Positions 13,328 through 14,521 of a stretch of DNA of 14,521 bases are shown one piece after another. Location of the stretch: positions 1 through 14,521 of the forward strand of contig JBBRUG010000142.1 in NCBI GenBank assembly GCA_038247995.1. Reading direction: 5' to 3'. The position numbers and the translations under genes were made by a program. This stretch comes from JBBRUG01 sp038247995. GTDB taxonomy: Bacteria; Chloroflexota; Chloroflexia; Chloroflexales; Chloroflexaceae. The notes under the pieces are model-generated. The model was not told where the DNA came from. It searched no databases and worked only from the letters and a program-made list of their open reading frames with translations. The first letter of the stretch is position 1. Every line of letters begins with the position of its first letter.

Positions 13328-13351
13328 TGGCTTGCGTGCAAGCCAGTTTTT
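13328..13351 (+). terminator. Plus-strand terminator-like hairpin between recA and the DUF427 gene
   Basis: TGGCTTG/CAAGCCA with loop CGTG, then G and five Ts. There is no plus-strand gene upstream to terminate, so it may end a short leader or antisense transcript, or be a dyad binding site. Confidence 0.4.
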
Positions 13352-13457
13352 GTTGCCCGTTTCCCTGGTCTACATCCTGCTATGTAACATCTACCGATTA
13401 GCGCAGACAAAAAGATATGGCTCAGTAAAAAGTCGCAAAGATGTGCGTAAAAAGCTG

Positions 13458-13466
13458 TGGTATAGT
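13458..13466 (+). promoter_or_regulatory. Extended -10 promoter of the DUF427 gene
   Basis: TGGTATAGT matches the extended -10 form TGnTATAAT at five of six -10 bases, 28 bases before the ATG at 13495. No good -35 is visible at 17 bases, which is tolerated by extended -10 promoters. Confidence 0.5.
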
Positions 13467-13494
13467 TACCAAATACGGAAGGAAAGGAATAGGT

Positions 13495-13986
13495 ATGGTA
13501 CGACGGATTGAGCCCGGCCCAGGGCAGGAATCGGTCTGGGATTATCCGCGTCCGCCACGGGTCGAACCAACGCATAAGCGCATCCGCGTGGTCTTTAATG
13601 GGGTTACGATTGCCGATACACATCAGGCGTATCGAGTGCTGGAAACAAGCCATCCCCCGGTCTACTACATCCCCCCTGCCGATCTCAACCTCCAGTATTT
13701 GACCCGCACTTCGCGAAGTACATTTTGTGAGTTTAAGGGTCGGGCGGCGTACTATACGATCGCCGTTGGTGAGCGGCAGGTTGAAGACGGCGCTTGGTTT
13801 TACCCCGATCCAACGCCCGAATTCACTGTAATCCGCGACTATCTTGCCTGCTACGCCGAGCCGATGGATGCCTGCTATGTCGATGATGAGTTGGTGCAAC
13901 CGCAAGCTGGCGATTTTTATGGCGGTTGGGTAACAGCAGACATTGTTGGTCCATTTAAGGGCAGCCCCGGTAGTTGGGGATGGTAG
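13495..13986 (+). CDS. DUF427 domain protein
   Basis: 163 residues from the ATG at 13495, preceded by AAGGAAAGGAA; the ATG at 13441 lies ahead of the promoter and is rejected. Nearly the whole protein is one DUF427 domain: KRIRVVFNGVTIADTHQAYRV, then LETSHPPVYYIPP, FCEFKGRAAYYTI, AWFYPDPTPEF, YLACYAEPMDACYVDDE and the C-terminal QPQAGDFYGGWVTADIVGPF and KGSPGSWGW. Residues Glu, His, Tyr and Trp in these motifs are conserved across the family. The biochemical function is not established. There is no signal peptide or membrane segment, so it is cytoplasmic. It stands alone between recA and a solute-binding gene. Confidence 0.92.
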   Translation: MVRRIEPGPGQESVWDYPRPPRVEPTHKRIRVVFNGVTIADTHQAYRVLETSHPPVYYIPPADLNLQYLTRTSRSTFCEFKGRAAYYTIAVGERQVEDGAWFYPDPTPEFTVIRDYLACYAEPMDACYVDDELVQPQAGDFYGGWVTADIVGPFKGSPGSWGW

Positions 13987-13993
13987 GGTCAGG

Positions 13994-14050
13994 AGGCAGA
14001 ATTATTGCATCAGGATGCGGTAAGTATCGCAATTATTGGTGAATCTGCCT
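13994..14050 (+). repeat. Inverted repeat in the leader of the solute-binding protein gene
   Basis: AGGCAGA (13994-14000) and TCTGCCT (14044-14050) are perfect complements 43 bases apart. They enclose a smaller GCAT-CAGG-ATGC hairpin and an AATTATT pair. It may be a structured leader; no known riboswitch is recognised. Confidence 0.35.
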
Positions 14051-14090
14051 AGTGCGCTTGGGTCATTAATAGAGCCTATAAGGAGTCTGT

Positions 14091-14521
14091 ATGTCTCGTT
14101 CAGACGAGATTGTTCATGTCGTTCAGCGCGCCCGCGCTGAAGTGTTTGCCGGTCGGCTCAGCCGTCGTGAGTTTGTGCGCCTGGCTGCTGCACTCGGCCT
14201 TTCCGCCGGTGTTACGGCTGTGCTCGCCGCCTGTGGCGTACAACCCGGCGCCGCTCCTGAACCGACAGCTGCTGCGCCCGCGCCTGAAGCGCCCGCTGCT
14301 ACTCAGGGAACCCTGCGCGTTGCCAGTGAGATCCCGGTCAATCTTGATCCCGCCGGGGCTTCCTCGGATGCGGAGATTTTGATTCTGCACTCCATTTACG
14401 ACTATCTGGTTGATATCGATGGGGAGAACACTATTACGCCGCGCCTGGCTACCAGTTGGGATGTGAGCGACGATGGGTTAATTTATACGCTCACCCTCGT
14501 CTCCGGCGCCGTCTTCCATGA
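14091..14521 (+). CDS. ABC transporter solute-binding lipoprotein, family 5 (peptide/oligosaccharide type), 3' partial
   Basis: 143 residues are visible before the window ends. The ATG has AAGGAG seven bases upstream. A twin-arginine motif SRREFV (residues 24-29) is followed by a hydrophobic stretch and the lipobox LAAC (Cys48), so it should be exported folded by the Tat system and anchored by lipid. A Pro/Ala/Glu/Thr linker comes next. The mature part begins TLRVASEIPVNLDPAGASS and continues IYDYLVDIDGENTITPRLATSWDVSDDGLIYTLTL in blocks typical of SBP_bac_5, which binds peptides, nickel or sugars. Substrate cannot be judged from this fragment. Permease and ATPase genes would be expected downstream of the window. 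Confidence 0.92.
   Translation, partial: MSRSDEIVHVVQRARAEVFAGRLSRREFVRLAAALGLSAGVTAVLAACGVQPGAAPEPTAAAPAPEAPAATQGTLRVASEIPVNLDPAGASSDAEILILHSIYDYLVDIDGENTITPRLATSWDVSDDGLIYTLTLVSGAVFH

Overview
The window looks like a chromosomal segment of a moderately GC-rich member of the Chloroflexota, probably class Chloroflexia (Chloroflexus/Oscillochloris/Roseiflexus-like). The basis is the gene content: a riboflavin transporter of the RibXY type under an FMN riboswitch, a short zinc-ribbon protein, and a primary-like sigma factor. The genus is not resolved. I see no rRNA, tRNA, CRISPR array, transposase or phage gene, and most genes are complete housekeeping genes.

Layout, left to right. (1) 3-983, plus: the C-terminal helical-repeat part of a protein that enters from the left, probably a SWIM zinc-finger protein. 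(2) 1003-4262, minus: a riboflavin block read right to left as promoter, FMN riboswitch, terminator, ribX (membrane permease), ribE (riboflavin synthase alpha), then a 375-base spacer and ribY (lipoprotein substrate-binding protein). (3) 4456-7598, plus: a soluble DUF2156 protein, pseudouridine-5'-phosphate glycosidase (psuG), and a sigma-70 factor with its own near-consensus promoter and a stem-loop around its ribosome binding site. (4) 7687-9993, minus: a zinc-ribbon protein and CTP synthase (pyrG), separated by clear hairpins; pyrG has a long structured leader (9994-10402). (5) 10403-13120, minus: a metallo-beta-lactamase-fold hydrolase, recX, a 22-codon ORF and recA. (6) 13495-14521, plus: a DUF427 protein and the start of a Tat-exported family 5 solute-binding lipoprotein that runs off the right edge.

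How the parts work together. The riboflavin block joins vitamin uptake (ribX, ribY) and the last biosynthetic step (ribE). The riboswitch and leader terminator should switch off ribX-ribE when FMN is plentiful. No ABC ATPase is present here. The recA-recX pair is the usual recombinase plus its modulator. Between them is a 22-codon ORF with a strong Shine-Dalgarno sequence ending three bases before recX, which suggests translational coupling.

The most unusual structure is an inverted pair of about 100-bp repeats (2072-2169 and 4335-4438). Each copy ends 13-17 bases before a start codon, one for ribY and one for the DUF2156 gene, and together they flank the riboswitch-ribX-ribE segment. I found no convincing wholly new multi-gene system. 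The novelty is mainly regulatory: the duplicated leader module, the recA-recX mini-ORF, the sigma-factor ribosome-site stem-loop, the pyrG leader hairpins and a dyad over the recA -35 box.
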